The notes under the pieces: generated by a model
Told to the model about the DNA's origin: nothing
What the model saw: the letters and a program-made list of their open reading frames with translations, nothing else
Database searches by the model: none
Position numbers and translations under genes: made by a program
NCBI GenBank assembly: GCA_027604665.1
Contig: JADGIZ010000267.1
Span: forward strand, 1-17,536
DNA from: Polyrhizophydium stewartii
Taxonomy: Eukaryota > Chytridiomycota > Chytridiomycetes > Rhizophydiales
Length of the DNA: 17,536 nucleotides
Direction: 5' to 3'
Shown: in pieces, positions 1 through 10,600 of the stretch
How positions within the stretch are numbered: position 1 is the stretch's first letter
Layout of the letters: each line of letters opens with the position of its first letter

Positions 1-25
1 CACACACACACACACACACACACAC
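1..25. repeat. (CA)12 microsatellite at window edge
   Basis: Positions 1-25 are an uninterrupted CA dinucleotide run, followed by GCAG at 26-29, which looks like a splice acceptor. Shorter CA or TG runs occur inside introns of both genes, for example near 3311-3320 and 10834-10843, so this run is most simply the 3' end of an intron whose 5' part lies outside the window. A microsatellite at the very edge is also a common place for an assembly to break. Confidence 0.9.
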
Positions 26-29
26 GCAG

Positions 30-227
30 ATGCACGATGCGCTGCTCGACATGCTCGACGCCGCCGCGCGCTCCGCCCCGGACCCAAACGCCCGCCGCCT
101 CGCCGTCGCCTGCTTGGGCAACATGTGCGCAAAGACAGGCGCCCGCCTGCTGGCCCTGCACCGCCGCGTCGCCGGCACGCTGCTCGCCATCGCCCTGCCC
201 CAGCCCGACGCCCGCCCGCCGCTGACC
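30..227 (+). other. Unidentified open stretch, possible exon of an upstream gene
   Basis: After the CA-run and GCAG, the frame starting at 30 is open to a TGA at 333-335. Up to about 227 it reads like genuine protein: amphipathic, rich in Ala, Leu and Arg, with a 'CLGNMCAKTG' segment flanked by helix-like stretches. This vaguely recalls HEAT or armadillo repeats, but I cannot name a family. Codon use is GC-rich like the neighbours. Beyond about 227 the frame turns into Pro/Arg-rich shadow sequence over the PGM exon. It is not in frame with PGM and contains none of the expected PGM N terminus. It could be the last visible exon of an upstream gene, an exon of a fused or misjoined gene, or chance. 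The ATG at 30 directly follows an acceptor-like AG, so it need not be a start codon. Confidence 0.3.
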
Positions 228-259
228 GTGCGCCTGCCCGCTGCCTGCGCCGCGCCCAG
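222..259 (+). other. Branch site and 3' splice site before the first visible PGM exon
   Basis: A CTGAC motif at 222-226 lies about 33 nt before the AG at 258-259, the arrangement seen in most other introns here. The following sequence, from 260, starts in phase 2 with the conserved 'LRAEMG' of PGM2 proteins. In the PGM frame there is a TGA at 223-225, so coding cannot continue upstream without splicing. The matching donor was not identified in the window; GTGCGC at 125 resembles the local consensus but does not yield the expected FGTAG sequence. Confidence 0.7.
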
Positions 260-2859
260 GCCTGCGCGCCGAGATGGGCGCCGGCTACGCCCGCATGAAC
301 GAGCTCACCGTCATCCAGGCCTCCCAGGTCCGTGAGCGACGCACCCTCGCTGCTGCTCAACCCCCCTCCCCGCCCCGGCTCACCGGCCGCTGAGCAGGGC
401 GTGTGCGCCTACTACCTCGAGACCGTGCCGGACTTCAAGGAAAAGGGCATCGTCGTCGGCCACGACCACCGCCACAACTCGGCCGCCTTTGCTCGGTGCG
501 GCCCGCCCCGCACCCATCTGCATCCGCTCGCCCGCTGCGTCCGCGGCTCGCCTGCTCCCGGGGGGGCGCATCCCGTGCATCGCGTCGCCCCGTGTCACGC
601 TGACGACACGTCCCGTGGTCGCGTGCCGCCCGTTCCCCGCCCCAGCCTCACCGCCGCCGTCTTCGCCTCAAAGGGCGTCAAGGTCTACTTCTACCGCGAC
701 CTCGTCCACACCCCGCTCGTGCCCTTTGGCGTCGGCCTGCTCGGCGCAGGCTGCGGCGTCATGATCACCGCAAGTCACAACCCAAAGCAGGACAACGGTG
801 TGCCTGCCGCCGCCACTGCCATCTCGCCCCGACCCCGCCCTGACTCGTGCTTGCTTCCGTACCATGCACACAGGCTACAAGCTCTACGCCGGAAACGGCT
901 GCCAGATCATCAGCCCGCACGACAAGAACATCTCGGACCACATCCTGTGCGTCCGTTTTGGCAAGCACCAGTCGACATTGCCGTGCGCGTGCTGACCCTT
1001 CCTCGCTGTGCTACCGCCGCCAGCAACAACCTCGTGCCCTGGACATGGGACCACGAGCTCGTCAACACCAGCCCTCTGGTGTCGGATCCCTCGGAGCAGG
1101 TCCGCGCCGCCTACTTTGCCAAGCTCAAGACCCTCTCCGTCTTTCAGTGCGTGGCGCCTCCATCTTAGGAGCGGCGATCTGACCGTATCTGACGATATTC
1201 TGACCCGCACTTGACGTCCTGCCCTCCAGCGAGAAGAACGCTACGCAGCACGTCAAGATGTGCTACACCGCCATGCACGGCGTTGGCCTGCGTCCCGCGG
1301 TCGAGGTTTTTTCGACCTTTGGCCTGACGCCCTTTGTCCAAGTTGCCGAGCAGGTCCAGCCGGATCCGGAATTCCCAACGGTTGCGTACCCGAACCCCGA
1401 GGAGGGCAAAGGAGCGCTGGTGCGGCTATCCTTGCCTCTGTGTCGCCTCATCATTGGGGTGAAAGCTTTCATCTGACCACCCACTTTCATACGCGTACAG
1501 CTCCTTGCTATGCAGACGGCCGACAAGCACGGCGCCACGCTGATCTTTGCCAACGACCCTGACGGTGGGCATGCTGCGCCGTGCTTGCTTGCGCTTGATC
1601 CTGCTCGTCCGCGTTGCTGTGCTGACATGTCGTCCTTGTAGCCGACCGCCTGGCCATTGCAGAGAAACTGCCCAGGTGCGCTGCGTTCGGTCTGCGGTTG
1701 CGCAACTCCCCAGAACACAGTCTGACACGGCCCGTGCTCTATGCTACTACTGCATCTGCCACAGCGGGTCGTGGCACATCTTCAACGGCAACGAGATCGG
1801 CAGCATCCTGGGCAGCCTCGTCCTTGAGTCGCTCAAGATCTCTGGCGGCGCGCAGCGGCCGCTGGCCATGATCTCGACGACCGTGTCGATGCACATGCTC
1901 AAGCAGATTGCCAAGCAAGAGGGCTTCCGCTTCGAGGAGACGTTGACGGGCTTCAAGTGGCTGGGCAACCGCGCCAAGGACCTCGAGAAGGAGGGCTACC
2001 ACGTTGCGTTTGCGTACGAAGAGGCGATTGGATTCATGGTTGGCGACGCCGTGCGCGACAAGGACGGCATCAGCGCACTCGGGTTTGCTGCCGAGTGGGC
2101 CAACCATCTTGCGAGCCAGGGGAAGACCCTGCACGCGCATCTCATGTCGCTCTATGAAAAGTGCGTTGTGCGCCTGGTGCGGCTGCTATGCGGCTCATGC
2201 TGACCACGAACCAATGGCGCAGGTACGGCTACTTCACGTCCAACAACGGATACTTCATCTGCCATGAGCAGCCGGTGATCAATGCGCTCTTTGACGACAT
2301 TCGCTATGGCCGCGAGCGCGTTGCCTCGCAGGTAAGCCAGCGAAGTGTCATTTGTAATCAACAGCGCGTTGGCAATGTCGGTGGCCGGTTTGGCGTTTGG
2401 GCTGACTCACGCACGCACTCACAAGGCCGGCGCGCAGTACAAGTTTGAGCTCCGCTATCCGACCGAGATTGGCGGCTCCAAGGTCGTGTGGGTGCGCGAC
2501 CTGACTGTCGGCTATGACTCGGCGCAGCCCGACCACAAGCCCACGCTGCCCGTGTCGGCGTCGTCACAGATGCTCACGTTCGAGTGAGTGTTGCTCTTGC
2601 GCTTTCTACCTCGGCAAAGGTGGCATCGGCGACAACTCGCTGACGACACGCATACCGAAACTAAACCAACCACAGACTCGAGAACGGCGCGCTCATCACC
2701 CTCCGCACCTCGGGCACCGAGCCCAAGATCAAGTACTACACGGAGCTGCGCGCGCCCACCCTCGATCAGGCCCGGACGGACCTGCAGGCCGTTGTCGACA
2801 GCATGATCGAGATTTGCCTGCGCCCCGCCGCCCACAACCTCAAAACCAAGGCGGACTGA
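260..2859 (+). CDS. PGM2: PGM2-type phosphoglucomutase / phosphopentomutase (5' partial, 12 exons)
   Basis: This is an alpha-D-phosphohexomutase enzyme of the PGM2 clade (human PGM2; yeast PGM3/PRM15). It interconverts ribose-1-P and ribose-5-P, and glucose-1-P and glucose-6-P, in the cytosol, linking nucleoside salvage to the pentose phosphate pathway. Exons: 260-327, 398-495, 646-797, 874-946, 1024-1146, 1230-1419, 1501-1564, 1642-1675, 1765-2160, 2223-2331, 2426-2583, 2676-2859 (TGA 2857-2859). They give 548 residues after a split first codon, in phase throughout. Motifs in order: GLRAEMG at the start; catalytic serine loop TASHNPK (Ser codon 773-775); Mg-binding DPDADR, split by the intron 1565-1641; sugar loop EEAIGF (2018-2035); phosphate loop [10 protein letters not shown] (2704-2733). 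All catalytic motifs are intact. Human PGM2 is about 612 residues, so roughly 60-65 N-terminal residues, including the usual FGTAG, are missing. A gene predictor might instead start at the ATG at 274. Substrate preference cannot be read from the sequence. Confidence 0.95.
328..2675 (+). other. Eleven short introns of the PGM gene
   Basis: Introns deduced from frame and motif continuity: 328-397, 496-645, 798-873, 947-1023, 1147-1229, 1420-1500, 1565-1641, 1676-1764, 2161-2222, 2332-2425, 2584-2675 (62-150 nt). Donors are GTG-type except GTCCGT (328) and GTAAGC (2332); all acceptors are AG, usually CAG. Ten of eleven carry CTGAC; the first has CTCAC/CTCAAC instead. The intron at 496-645 is a multiple of three with no in-frame stop, so retention would insert 50 Pro/Arg-rich residues without breaking the frame. 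Each splice restores alignment to the family, for example FAR|LTAAVF across 496-645. Confidence 0.88.
1642..1675 (+). other. 34-nt microexon carrying half of the PGM metal-binding loop
   Basis: This exon encodes only the end of DPDADR plus RLAIAEKLP. It starts after TTGTAG at 1636-1641, completing the Ala codon begun by G at 1564, and ends with AG at 1674-1675, completed by C at 1765 to give Ser. The joined product reads [21 protein letters not shown], matching family length exactly. Skipping it removes the second half of the Mg site and shifts the frame, because 34 is not a multiple of three. Confidence 0.88.
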
Positions 2860-2976
2860 GCGCACTCTTCAACTCACTCACCCACAACCACCCTGACCTG
2901 CTCCCCTTCAAACAGTCAGATGAAGCAAACATGATTCATTTGCGGGATTTGAATGTGTGCAAGCCTCTCTTGATCA
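2860..2976. other. Convergent intergenic gap of 117 bp
   Basis: This stretch separates the PGM stop (2857-2859, +) from the dynein stop (2977-2979, -). It is less GC-rich than its surroundings around 2925-2980. I see no AATAAA on either strand and no convincing ORF. Both 3' untranslated regions and both polyadenylation sites must fit here or overlap the opposite gene. Confidence 0.85.
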
Positions 2977-4650
2977 TCAGAGGGCCGTGATGGCCACCGA
3001 CCGCTTCATGACGAGACCCGGACGGGCAACGCGCACATGCACGTTGAACAGCACATGGCGGCGGTCCGAGTTGAGATACACGGGCAGCGAAATGGACGTC
3101 TCGCCCGCCTTGGCGGTTGTTGTAGCCTGGGAGCTCGCAGCTTCCTTCTTGGACCACACGAGCTTGAGCGTCGGCAGCGGGTGCGGGACAACCTCGTGCA
3201 CGAGCTCGAGCCTGCCGCCGAGCCGGTCCGTGGTCCACTTGGCGCCTTCGAGTTTGAGCCCTGCAGCAGGATGGGACGCCGAGGAGGAGGATCACGTCAG
3301 CACCATTTGATCATACACACACATCGAGTCAAGCACACATTCAAGCGCGCAACACGCACCAGCGAGATCAAAGCTGAGCCCGCTCTGGCTCTCCTCGGCA
3401 CCTTGCTCGCCGTCGTCGCCAAGCCGGATTGCAAGCTCGAGCGTCTCGAGCGACGCGTTGGTGATCTTGGCCGCCGTCTGGCGCGTCGCCGTGATGAACG
3501 CCTCGGGCGAGAACAGCCCACCAATCCAGATCGGCGCCATCTGCAGCGACTCGACGCCGGACAGCTGCTCGAGCTGCCCGAGGCGCTTACCCAGATCGTC
3601 GATGAACTGGTTCATCGAGAACGTCGCCGGGATCGTGTACGAGATCCAGTGCTTGGGCACGTTGCCTTGGCGGGTGCACGCTGTGTGTCAGCAGCGCGGC
3701 TTAAAACGACTGCCGGACGCACGCAAAAGCGCTTCTCACCTCGGCGCAGGCTGCTGACAAGCGCGCGGCTGTGGTTCGTGTGCTGCTCCTTGCCGGCCGT
3801 CACGCGCAGCAGCAGCATCAGATCTCCACGGATCTTGGCCAGCAGAGACGACGCCATGTCCAGCTCCGACTTGAGGAAGCGCGCCATCGGGTCCGCGGCG
3901 GCCGACGACGACGCAGGCCCGCTCGGCAGTTTCTGAGATACACAAACCGCGCATCAGCAACCACCAGCACAACAACAAGAACACTACCCCCACGCCAAGA
4001 AAGAAACGCACCTCGGGCAGACTTGCGAGCCACTTGTCGACTGATTCGCGCAGCAGCGTGACCCAGTTAGAGCGGCCCTCGGACTTGGCCGACTCCTGCG
4101 AATCCGCAAGGCCCTCGTTGATGCGGCGCAGCTTGCCAAGCAACGCCGATCCTGAATCACGGAAGTCACAGCGCCAGTATGCGGTCAGCCATTGCTCTCG
4201 ACTCTGGAGCGCGCTCATGCATCACCACCCGCTCACCCTTGGACTGCTTGAGCAGAATGTCCGAGTCCGCGGGCAAACCGATCCAGCTCGGCGGAAGGGT
4301 GTCCTTGAGCCCATTGACCCACGCCACAAAGTACTCGAGCCGAACGCCCTCGGGACTCGGCACGCCGCTATCGGCCAGCCCCGCCTCGCTCTCGACCAGC
4401 ATAAAGTCCGCATCAAACATGGCAGGCGAAAAGACCTCGTCCACAAGCACATTGAGCGTGCGCTGGTCGCCCGCAACATCAATCTTGCCGCCGTATACGT
4501 TCTGCGAAATCAGGCTCTTGAGCGCCGGCCACGGGATCTGCGACGGTGCCACGTTGGCGCGGCCGTGGCTGACGCTGCTGAGCCACGCGTCCACGAGCTG
4601 CAGCGCCATGTCAAAGTCCGAGTCGTTAAAGTCGTACGACTTGGTCCATC
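2977..4650 (-). other. Dynein C-terminal cap domain, five exons
   Basis: After RLRYLPVGW the chain reads WIGLPADSDILLKQSK|G (intron 4236-4152), SALLGKLRRINEG, DKWLASLPE|KLPSGP (intron 4011-3933), PMARFLKSEL, SSLRRG|NVPKHW (intron 3739-3666), GGLFSPEAFITATRQ, FDLAG|LKLEGAKW (intron 3359-3261) and the final SISLPVYLN ... SVAITAL stop. This corresponds to the full helical plus beta-barrel cap of metazoan and Dictyostelium dyneins, which Saccharomyces dynein lacks. The cap is known to influence processivity and force. Confidence 0.9.
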
Positions 4651-7600
4651 CAACAGGCAGGTACCGCAGGCGGTCGAGCACAATCGCGTGCAGCCACGCA
4701 AGCATAAAGAACAACCGCGTCTTCTCGAGCGGGCCCGACGCTACGAGCGAGCGTGGCACGCTGCCGAGCGACTCAGTCATGCTCGCCTTGATGCCCGCCG
4801 GCGGCTCAAACACAAGGTTGCGCGACATGCGCAGCAGGTTGAGCGGCAGGTTCGGCGAGATCTCGAGAGTCAAGAACAGGCGCAGCGTGCTGCCCGCCTT
4901 GAGCGACCGCAGCCGCTTCTCGAGCTGGCTCAGCCACGACAGCGACAGGTGGGCGTTCTTGAGCAGCACCCACGTGCCCGTGCGCAGCGCGTTGCCAATC
5001 GCAGACTCGGCGAGCTGGAAGCCCTCGTTCGAGCCAAGCGCGACCGAGATGAGCTTCTCGCCGCTCTGCTCCGCCAGCGCCTCGACCCTCGAGCTGGTGT
5101 CGTAGCCGGGATCCGAGCACAGGATGATGGGCACAACGCCCTTGGTCTCCTCGATCACGCGCACGAGCTTGTCCTCGGTCAAGAATGTCGGGAACTTGGC
5201 CTCGAACACGGCCTCAAAGAACAGCGACAGCGCCTCGAGCAGGCGGTCCGGGCGGAGGCACTTGATCACCAGCATGGCATAAAATGCGTTGCGCGCGGGC
5301 TCGCGGTCCTCGCGCCAGCACCGCGGAATGCGCTCCTCGGGCCGTGGGTCCGCAACAAGCTGCCGCCACGTCTCGCCGTCGCGCTCAATCGCCTCATGCA
5401 GGCCCTCGAACGCGCGCAGTCGCGGCAGATCAGACAGCCGCCGCGCGGCCGCCTTGCCGACATACTGCTCTATCGCAAGGCCGTCCTGCCCGCTGACGCC
5501 GTCGCCGCCCTCGAGCATAAACTGCATGTCCGCGTCCGACAGCGACGCGTCTGTGCCGCGCAGCTTGATCTGTGCAATCAGCACCGCGAGCACCAGAATG
5601 TCGTCCTGGCGCAGCGAGCGCGACACGCGCTGGTACGCCGTCTTGAACATGTCGAGCTCGAGGATCTGCAGGCGTGCAGTTTTGTTCGTCTCGCCCTGCA
5701 GGTTGGGGTTGTCCTTGAGCACGCGCTCAAAGATCTCGAAAAAGAAGTCGAGCGAGAATTGGTAAAAGTTCTCGATCGTGCACAGCTGCTCCATCGCAAA
5801 GTAGATGGACGAGCACGACTCGGCGAGCGGCGCGTACAGCGCGCTCACAGACTCGACCTCTTGCATGATCACGTCCGTCTCCTTGACCTTCTCGGTGATC
5901 TCGCTCGACTCCTTCTTGAGAACCTCGAGCGTGCTGATGACGTTGTCGTCGTCGAGAATGTTGCCCTTGGACTCGCTGAGCGACGTGAGCAGCGCCTTCT
6001 CGAGGTGGTGCAAGCGCAGCTGGTACTCGCCCTGCATGCGCATCACGTCCGTGCGGCGCGCCTCGACGTCGGGCCGCTCGGCCTTGAGGATGTGATCGAG
6101 GCACTGCAGCTGCAGCGATGCGGGCGTGACCGTGAAGTTGACAAACGTCACGCGGCTCGAGATGTCGGGCGTGAACGCCAGTGCCGGGTTGCGCGTCGAC
6201 AGGAACATGGTGAACGACGGTGAAAAGTCAATCTCCTTGCTGCCCAGGCGGCACAGCGTGCGGCCGCCGCTGCGGCGCAGCTCCTTGTTGAGGATCGAGT
6301 TGAGGATCGGGTCAAAGTCCTCAACGTCCTGGACCAGGATCGGGTTGCCGAAGCGCAGCGCGCTCTCGAGCGTCTTGAGGAACGCATTGTCGCGGAAGCT
6401 CGTGATCGTGATGTTCTTGCTCTTGTACTCGTTGGACAGGAACTGCAGGGCCTGGCCCGACGGGTCAATCACAAGCGGGTAGCGCTGGCAGCGCTTGAGC
6501 ATGACGGCATTCTCGATGCACAGGTTGTCCGACGGCAGCGAGTTCTTGACCCAGCCCGAGCGCTCCTCGGTTGTGGTCAGATACTCGGGCAGCGACAAGT
6601 TGGCGTTGAAGCGCACGCTCGCGCTCGCGAGGTGTGCCTTCCACGTCTGCACCAGGTACACGCGGTCCTTCTGGTCGTAGTAGCCTGCGTACGCCATGAA
6701 CGCCGACGACAGCAGCACGTCGCCAACAAGTGTCTCCATCTGCTGGCCAAACGACTCGCGCGACTCCTCCCACCGGCCGCGCTCCGACGACAGGTTGTCG
6801 AGCAGGCGCATCGAGCGCTCGACGCGATCCTTGACGAGCTCCATCTCGCGCTTGAGCGTCTGCGTCTCGCTGATGAGCACCGCGTACTCGCCCTTGTAGA
6901 CGGCAATGCTCTCCTCGAGATCCTTGATCATCTGGTTGATCGAGATGGCCTTTTGCTGCGTCTCCTCGGCCGACTTCTCGAGCTGGCTGACCTCCTCGCG
7001 CAGCGGGCCAACGCGCTCGAGAATGTCCGCGTACGAGATCTGCGCCGTGACCCACTGCACCAGCGGGCCGCACGCCTTACTGGCGCGGTTGACGGTCTCG
7101 AACGTAAAGTTGGGGTCCGACAGGTACGACGTCGTGATCTCCTCGCGGAACTTGCGCGTGAGCTTGCTGGTGTCGTAGTTGACGATGCTGGCGATAAAGT
7201 CCTCGCGGCGCAGCACGGCCTGCACCGACTTCCACGAGTCGACCTTGTTTCCGAGCAAGATGCACACCGACTCCATCGCCATCTTGACGGCGCTTGGCGG
7301 GTTGCCCATCGAGCGCACCTCGGTCAGGTGCTGCTTCTTGATGTTGCTGACGCTCTGCTGCGCCTCAATGACGGCCGGCTCAGCGCGCTCCAGGTCCGCC
7401 ATGACGACCTTGCGCCGCGACTCAATCTCAATCTTCTGCTTGTCGAGCACCTTTTGGAACTGCACCGACGCCGTGCGCTTGCTCTCGGCGTCCTGCTGGT
7501 CCTCGACCATCTTCTCGAGCTTCTCGTTGGCCTGCACCGTCTTGCGCTCCAGCTCCTGCTTCTTGACAGCAAGGCTCGACCGCAGCTCCTCGACCTGCAG

Positions 7601-10600
7601 CACTGTGTCGCGCAGGCGGTCGAGACCGACAATAAGATGGCGCTGCCGCTCCTCAAGCTGGAAGCGCTTCTCGCGGTACGTCTGCACAAAGCCGCTCACA
7701 AAGTCGAGGAACTGGCGCGGCGTCACAAAGACGGACGTGCCCTGGCGCGCCTTGATGCGCTCGTTGAGTCGGCGCAGTGACTGGTGCACAAACGCAAACA
7801 CGTCCAGCAGCGCGTGCCGGAACGTCAGCGGATGGCTCAGCTCGGGCAGCAGCGGGATGTACTTTGTCGGCGCGATGAAGGTCGCCTCGTCGAGGTCGAG
7901 CGTGTGCGTAAACTCTTGGCCGACCTGGAAGAACGCCTGCAGGTCCCAGTCGCCGTACCAGTCGAGCACGCAGCGGTTGAACAGCGCGGGCGACATGGCC
8001 GCCTTGCTGGCAAGCGAGCCCTCGGGCGGGTTCATGGTGAACACAACGTGCATGTTGCGCATGATCTGGCGGCGGAACCACTGGTACAGCTCGTCGTGCG
8101 AGTCCAGCGTCAGGCCGTCGCGCTGGCTGCCCTCCTTGCAAGCCGACATGAGCGACGTGAACTCGTCGCCCTCGAACAGGCCGGGGATCTCGGCGTTGGC
8201 AAGCAGCGTGTTCATGCGCTCCAGGAACGCGGCCTCGAGCACATTGCCCTCGTCGAGGATGAAGCAGATCTTCTCGCCCTTGCAGCCCGCGCGGCGCAGC
8301 ACGTTGCGCAGGTCGTCGTCAAAGTCGGAGGCCGTGTACTTGTTGTGCATGTTGGCCTGGAAGACCGTGATGCCGTTCATCCACGCCACAAAGCGCGACA
8401 GCGTCGTCTTGCCGGATCCCGAGATACCGATCATGAGCATGTGGCCCTGTGGCTGGCGGAAGACTCGGTCGATGCGCAGGATGTGCTCGAGCGCCTTGTC
8501 AAAAAGCACGAGCGGAATGTCGAGCTCCTCCTCGTAAAAGACCTGTAAGCGCGCCTTGATGAACTCGCGCAGCTCGGCGCGCTCGACCGACACGTAGTTC
8601 TTGGACAGGAAGTTGGAGAACAGGATCGGGCGGCGCAGGCACGCCTCCATGTTTAGGCCCGGGAAGTGCTTGTTGGCAACCGCATCGAGTTCTTCGTCTG
8701 TCCAGGCACGCTCGTCCTCGTCGACAAGGCGGTCCTGGTACAGGCGTAGGCCCTCGTGTGCCCACGTGCGCACGAGCATCTCAATCGAGACAAAGTCGAG
8801 CTGGTGGATGATCTCGTGGACGCCGCGGATCCAGCGCGTCAGCTCGCGCGGCGAGTAGATGTAGTGTGGCTGGATGTCGGGCGTGAAGCGCTTCTTGGTG
8901 CTGACAAAGAAATCGACCATGGCGCCCGTGAGCGCGTCGGCGTAGCCGCGCAGGTTCGGGTGGACCTTGAGGCACGCGCGCGCAAACGTGCTGTAGATGG
9001 TCATGAGCGACTCGGGGCCGGGGTAGTCGACAAAGACAACGGGTGCATGGCGCAGGAACCGCGGCGTGAGCGGGATGCGGCCCGGATCCGTCGGCGGGTT
9101 GCACGCGCCGACAAACTGCACGCGCTGGACGCTGACCCATGTGCGGTCCGAGCGCCAGAAGCCGCCGTGCTCGATAATCTGTCGCATGAACGAGATGACG
9201 CGCTGGGTGCCGTACTTGTCCTGGCGCGGCAGGTTGATCTCGTCGCAGAAAAGCACGAGCCAGCGGTCCGGGTCCTTGGGAGACAGGATCATGCTGCTCG
9301 ACGTCTTGCGGTACTCGCAGTTGAGCTCGAGCACGCGCAGCACCATCTCGGGCGACGTCTCGCTCGAGAAGTTGAGCGGCACAACGTCGATCTCGCCCAT
9401 CTTGCGCAGTGCAAACAGCAGCGTCATGGTCTGCGCGGACACACACCAGCAATCGTCAGCATATCCGACCGCGCGCAAGCATGCACACAACTCATGCGCA
9501 GACCCACCTTGCCTGAACCCGGCGGCCCGCAAAGAATAACAGAGCGGTGCTCCGACAGCCACGAGAATAACACCTTCTCGTGGCGCACCGTGTCGACGGT
9601 CGGCACAACCACGTCCGCGCGCGACAGCGTCTGCGGGTCAATCTCGATGATCGGTACCGACAGCGACCACGGCGTCCACGAGCCGCTCGTGATGTCCACG
9701 TCAAAGTCGAGCACCGTGTCCGTGCGCGTCGGCAGCGGCATCGTCGACCGCTGGCTGACAAACTCGGCGAGCTTGCGACGGGCGTCGTGCGGCGCGTCGC
9801 CGCCAAGGCTCCACACAAGGTTGATGTAAAAACTCTTGACAACAAAGTTCTCGAGCTGCTCGTGCGAGAGCGGGAAGTCGGGGTGCGTCGAGTTGTACCG
9901 CAGCACCACCTTGACGGCGGCGTCCATGAGCGAGAACAGGTTGCTGAGTGCCTGGACCTTGGAAATCTCCATGATGTGGTCGAGCGTCATGGCGTGGCTG
10001 AGCGCGAGCTCAAGGATGCCGCCCGACTTGAACATGGGTGCCAGCAAGTCCGCAATCTGCTTCTGCGCGACCGAGACGTCCCCAAAGCTGGACAGCGAGC
10101 CGACAGCGCCGCCGGCCGGTGCGGTCTGGCGCGCCTCGTCGTCGAGCGACACCGTCTGCAGACGCTTGATGTACTGGTCCGCAAGCATCTGCGGCGTGAC
10201 AAGCTCCTCCGAGAACCAGACCATGCCGCAGCGACTGATGGTGGCGGGCGTCGCCTGGTCGAGGTTCTCGACCTCGAACATGATGCGCACGTTGGGCGGC
10301 ACGCGCAGGCGCTCGCCGTTGGGCAGCGTGAGCATCTTGTTGTCATCGAGCACCGAGTTGAGGTTCTCGACCCACTCGGGGTCGACGTCGCCGTCAAACA
10401 TGATCCAGTGGCGGCGCGAGCTCTCGCCGCGCGCATCGTCAATGATTTTGCGCAGGATGTGCGTGAACACGCCGTCGGTCCACTCGCGCGTCGTGGCGTC
10501 GAGGAATCCGTAAAGCTTGTCCTTGTTGGCCGACTTGGGCTCGATGATGTACACCTGCCCGTCAATGCCGTCGACCTTTTCGAGCGCCTCAAACAGCACC

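Noticed and set aside
228..259. A 32-nt intron joining the 30-227 open stretch to PGM
   Set aside because: It is shorter than any other intron here, and the join would read PGM in the wrong frame.
125..259. GTGCGC donor at 125 as the 5' end of the intron before PGM exon 260
   Set aside because: The phase could fit, but the joined protein would read a Pro/Ser/Thr-rich shadow frame and WATC instead of the conserved FGTAG.
4152..4169. An apparent 18-nt intron (GTGACTTCC...CAG) near the end of the long dynein exon
   Set aside because: Using it gives the wrong phase. The donor GTGAGC at 4236 with the same acceptor makes an 85-nt intron with a CTGAC motif and restores the family frame.
4034..6223. 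729-residue open frame on the plus strand opposite the dynein motor
   Set aside because: It is Arg/Leu/Glu/His-rich with no recognisable motif, lies exactly antisense to a conserved dynein exon, and crosses the 4152-4236 intron. GC-ending codons on the sense strand rarely create antisense stops, which explains its length.
7179..8537. 452-residue Ser/Arg-rich plus-strand open frame
   Set aside because: It is antisense to AAA4 and the stalk. Ser/Arg richness is what reverse-complemented Ala/Glu/Leu codons in this frame produce.
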